This document shows, piece after piece, positions 62,701 through 64,000 of a stretch of 64,000 nt of DNA. The notes beneath the pieces were generated by a model, which saw only the letters and a program-made list of their open reading frames with translations, had not been told where the DNA came from and ran no database searches. The number at the start of each line of letters is the position of its first letter. The stretch's first letter is position 1. Source of the DNA: Exobasidium rhododendri (taxonomy: Eukaryota > Basidiomycota > Exobasidiomycetes > Exobasidiales > Exobasidiaceae); assembly GCA_026210745.1 (NCBI GenBank), contig CP110631.1:310001-374000 (forward strand), in the 5' to 3' direction. The position numbers and the translations under genes were made by a program.

Positions 62701-64000
62701 GAGATGACAGGACACCGACAAGGGAAATGCCTGCCCCTGCTTTCCCAAAGGAGAACGTCAGCCCAGCTTCGTTAGATCTAGAGAAGGTGATTGAGCGAAA
62801 GCCGTCACCATCTCACTTGGTCAAGAGAAAGGACATCCCGCCGGCAATTGAAGGCTCTATGACGTCTGTTTTACCCTCTGACAGCTTGCAACAAGCCGGC
62901 TGGACAAGAGACGACGTTGCATTTAATCCTACGAACGAGTCTGGTCTCCCCACGCAGAATGAGGGAGAGGGGCTTTCCATCATGTCTCCTCTACAAGGTC
63001 GACTGCACTCACCGCCGGTCCCTGGGAAGGAGACGAGGGAAGGGGAGGAGGTAGAAGGAGAAGATGAAGAAGAAGAGGAGGAGGGAACTTCATCAACGGA
63101 AGCGCCCACGAGGCTGGCATACCTGAAGCCTCTCCCGCCTCAGTCTTCTTCTGCATTCGACATTGATAACCGAGAGAAAGCTCGAGAGGTCAGAATTCAA
63201 GCGGCAAAAGAGCGAGCTAGATCACTGAGAGCAAGCTTGAACCCCGTAGTACTTCAGGAACTGGAAGCGCGTAGAGAGTCACTCGAAGGGAAGCCGCTGC
63301 CGACACCCTTGAGTACTCTTGTCAAGTCTAATTATTCTGCGCAGTCGTCTTCACCAAAGGCGCCCTCTTCTCCTTCCATGTCATCGTCAGCAGGCAAGAA
63401 GGATGACCCCTTTTCCAAGGATCGCGTGTCTGGGCGAGTGGCCAATGTAGCTAGCAAGTTTGGCGGCGGGGGAGGAGCACCGATCAAGTCACTGACACCG
63501 CAAAGCACCGGCAACAGCGTCTATCCTGGTGGTCTAGTCAGTGATGGATTCGGAGGACTCATCTCTGAAAGTGACGCACCACGATCGAGCACTTTCAAGA
63601 CCAGCGAAGGCAAACGACATTACCCTCCCGTCCTCCCTGCGGAGACCTCTACCCTGGATCCAAATAGGCCAGCTCGACCCGTGTCACTCGAGTCGAACAA
63701 TCCGCTGGGGACCGACAGCGACTCCATATACCCCGACGACGCTGCCTCCAACTTTTCACACGAGACGCAACCGGAAGAATTCTATACACCGCACAAGGCT
63801 GCTACTTCGACCTCTTTGCGTCAGGCGAGTACCTTGGCAACACTCGACAGCGGCATGTCCTCCGACACGGCAAGACTAGAGGAAGACGATCATTTGAGAG
63901 TTGTACATCCCATCGCCAGAGTACCCTATCAACCTGGCATGCCGCTCAGCAATCTCGAAGAGGAAAGCGAGAGCGTGCTGAGTGGTAGCAACAATGCCAG
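59771..64000 (+). CDS. Msb1-like cell-polarity/morphogenesis protein, runs off the window
   Basis: Three exons, 59771-60287, 60355-60666 and 60733 to beyond 64000, stay in one frame for at least 1360 residues. The Msb1/Mug8-type domain starts near residue 140 (GYTTVGWDIQIEVSRAVEIV) and continues with GLDSPLIFSSMALDLSSHNI, SYINSPTLFF, AAVIKWTLARVGRI, SAFSSFLDNLSSSSLALLVAL, LSRLFGPLIFGLPED and SYIRDNGTVETLPTRLADHI, a RhoGAP-like fold. In yeast Msb1 helps Cdc42/Rho1 signalling and bud growth; the fission-yeast relative acts in meiosis and polarity. The rest is long, low-complexity and charged, with Gly runs and a Glu-rich stretch (63050-63080) and short coiled-coil candidates (NREKAREVRIQAAKERARS). 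The 3' end is missing only because the window stops. Confidence 0.9.

Overview
The window reads as nuclear DNA of a filamentous or dimorphic fungus, most likely a basidiomycete. Genes are compact and carry several short introns (mostly about 55-90 nt) with GT-G/A-AG type donors. The gene set includes a Zn2Cys6 regulator with a fungal-specific regulatory domain, an Msb1-type polarity protein, an AYR1-like reductase, a FAM72 homologue and a single-TOG CLASP-like protein. A placement near the smut relatives (Ustilaginomycotina) is my inference from gene style and the load of predicted secreted proteins; the sequence alone does not prove it. No mobile element, rRNA, CRISPR array or convincing tRNA was seen.

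Left edge (1-3.9 kb): four small predicted secreted proteins stand in a row on the minus strand. They share an MK start, a signal peptide ending in A followed by x-P, and a phase-0 intron at about codon 40. One ends in a sequence that resembles a protein-phosphatase-1 docking site.

5.4-10.8 kb: an aromatic-alcohol module, with a vanillyl-alcohol-oxidase-type flavoenzyme, a convergent zinc alcohol dehydrogenase and an NmrA-type reductase. 11-15.6 kb holds PRMT5 and an AYR1-like reductase.

16-30 kb: three paralogous predicted secreted proteins (here A, B and C) share a helical core and a terminal acidic-WW signature. They lie around biotin synthase, FAM72 and the TOG protein. A further six-cysteine secreted protein with a spliced last exon sits at 29.1-29.6 kb.

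30-44 kb: housekeeping genes, namely the ER Hsp70 BiP/Kar2, RhoGDI, a PWWP protein, the TMA46/ZC3H15 translation factor, hexokinase, an AAA ATPase and a multi-spanning membrane protein.

44-59 kb: an accessory catabolic stretch with a quinone-oxidoreductase-like enzyme, a D-amino-acid oxidase, an SDR, two Zn2Cys6 regulators, a nitrilase and an MFS transporter. Three of these (the oxidoreductase, the oxidase and one regulator) carry single disabling lesions while their neighbours are intact, so the region looks like a nitrogen/nitrile-use cluster in partial decay. The window ends inside a large Msb1-like cell-polarity gene.

The most novel-looking content is the two unnamed secreted-protein families. 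I recognise no published family for either and offer no function beyond 'candidate effectors'.
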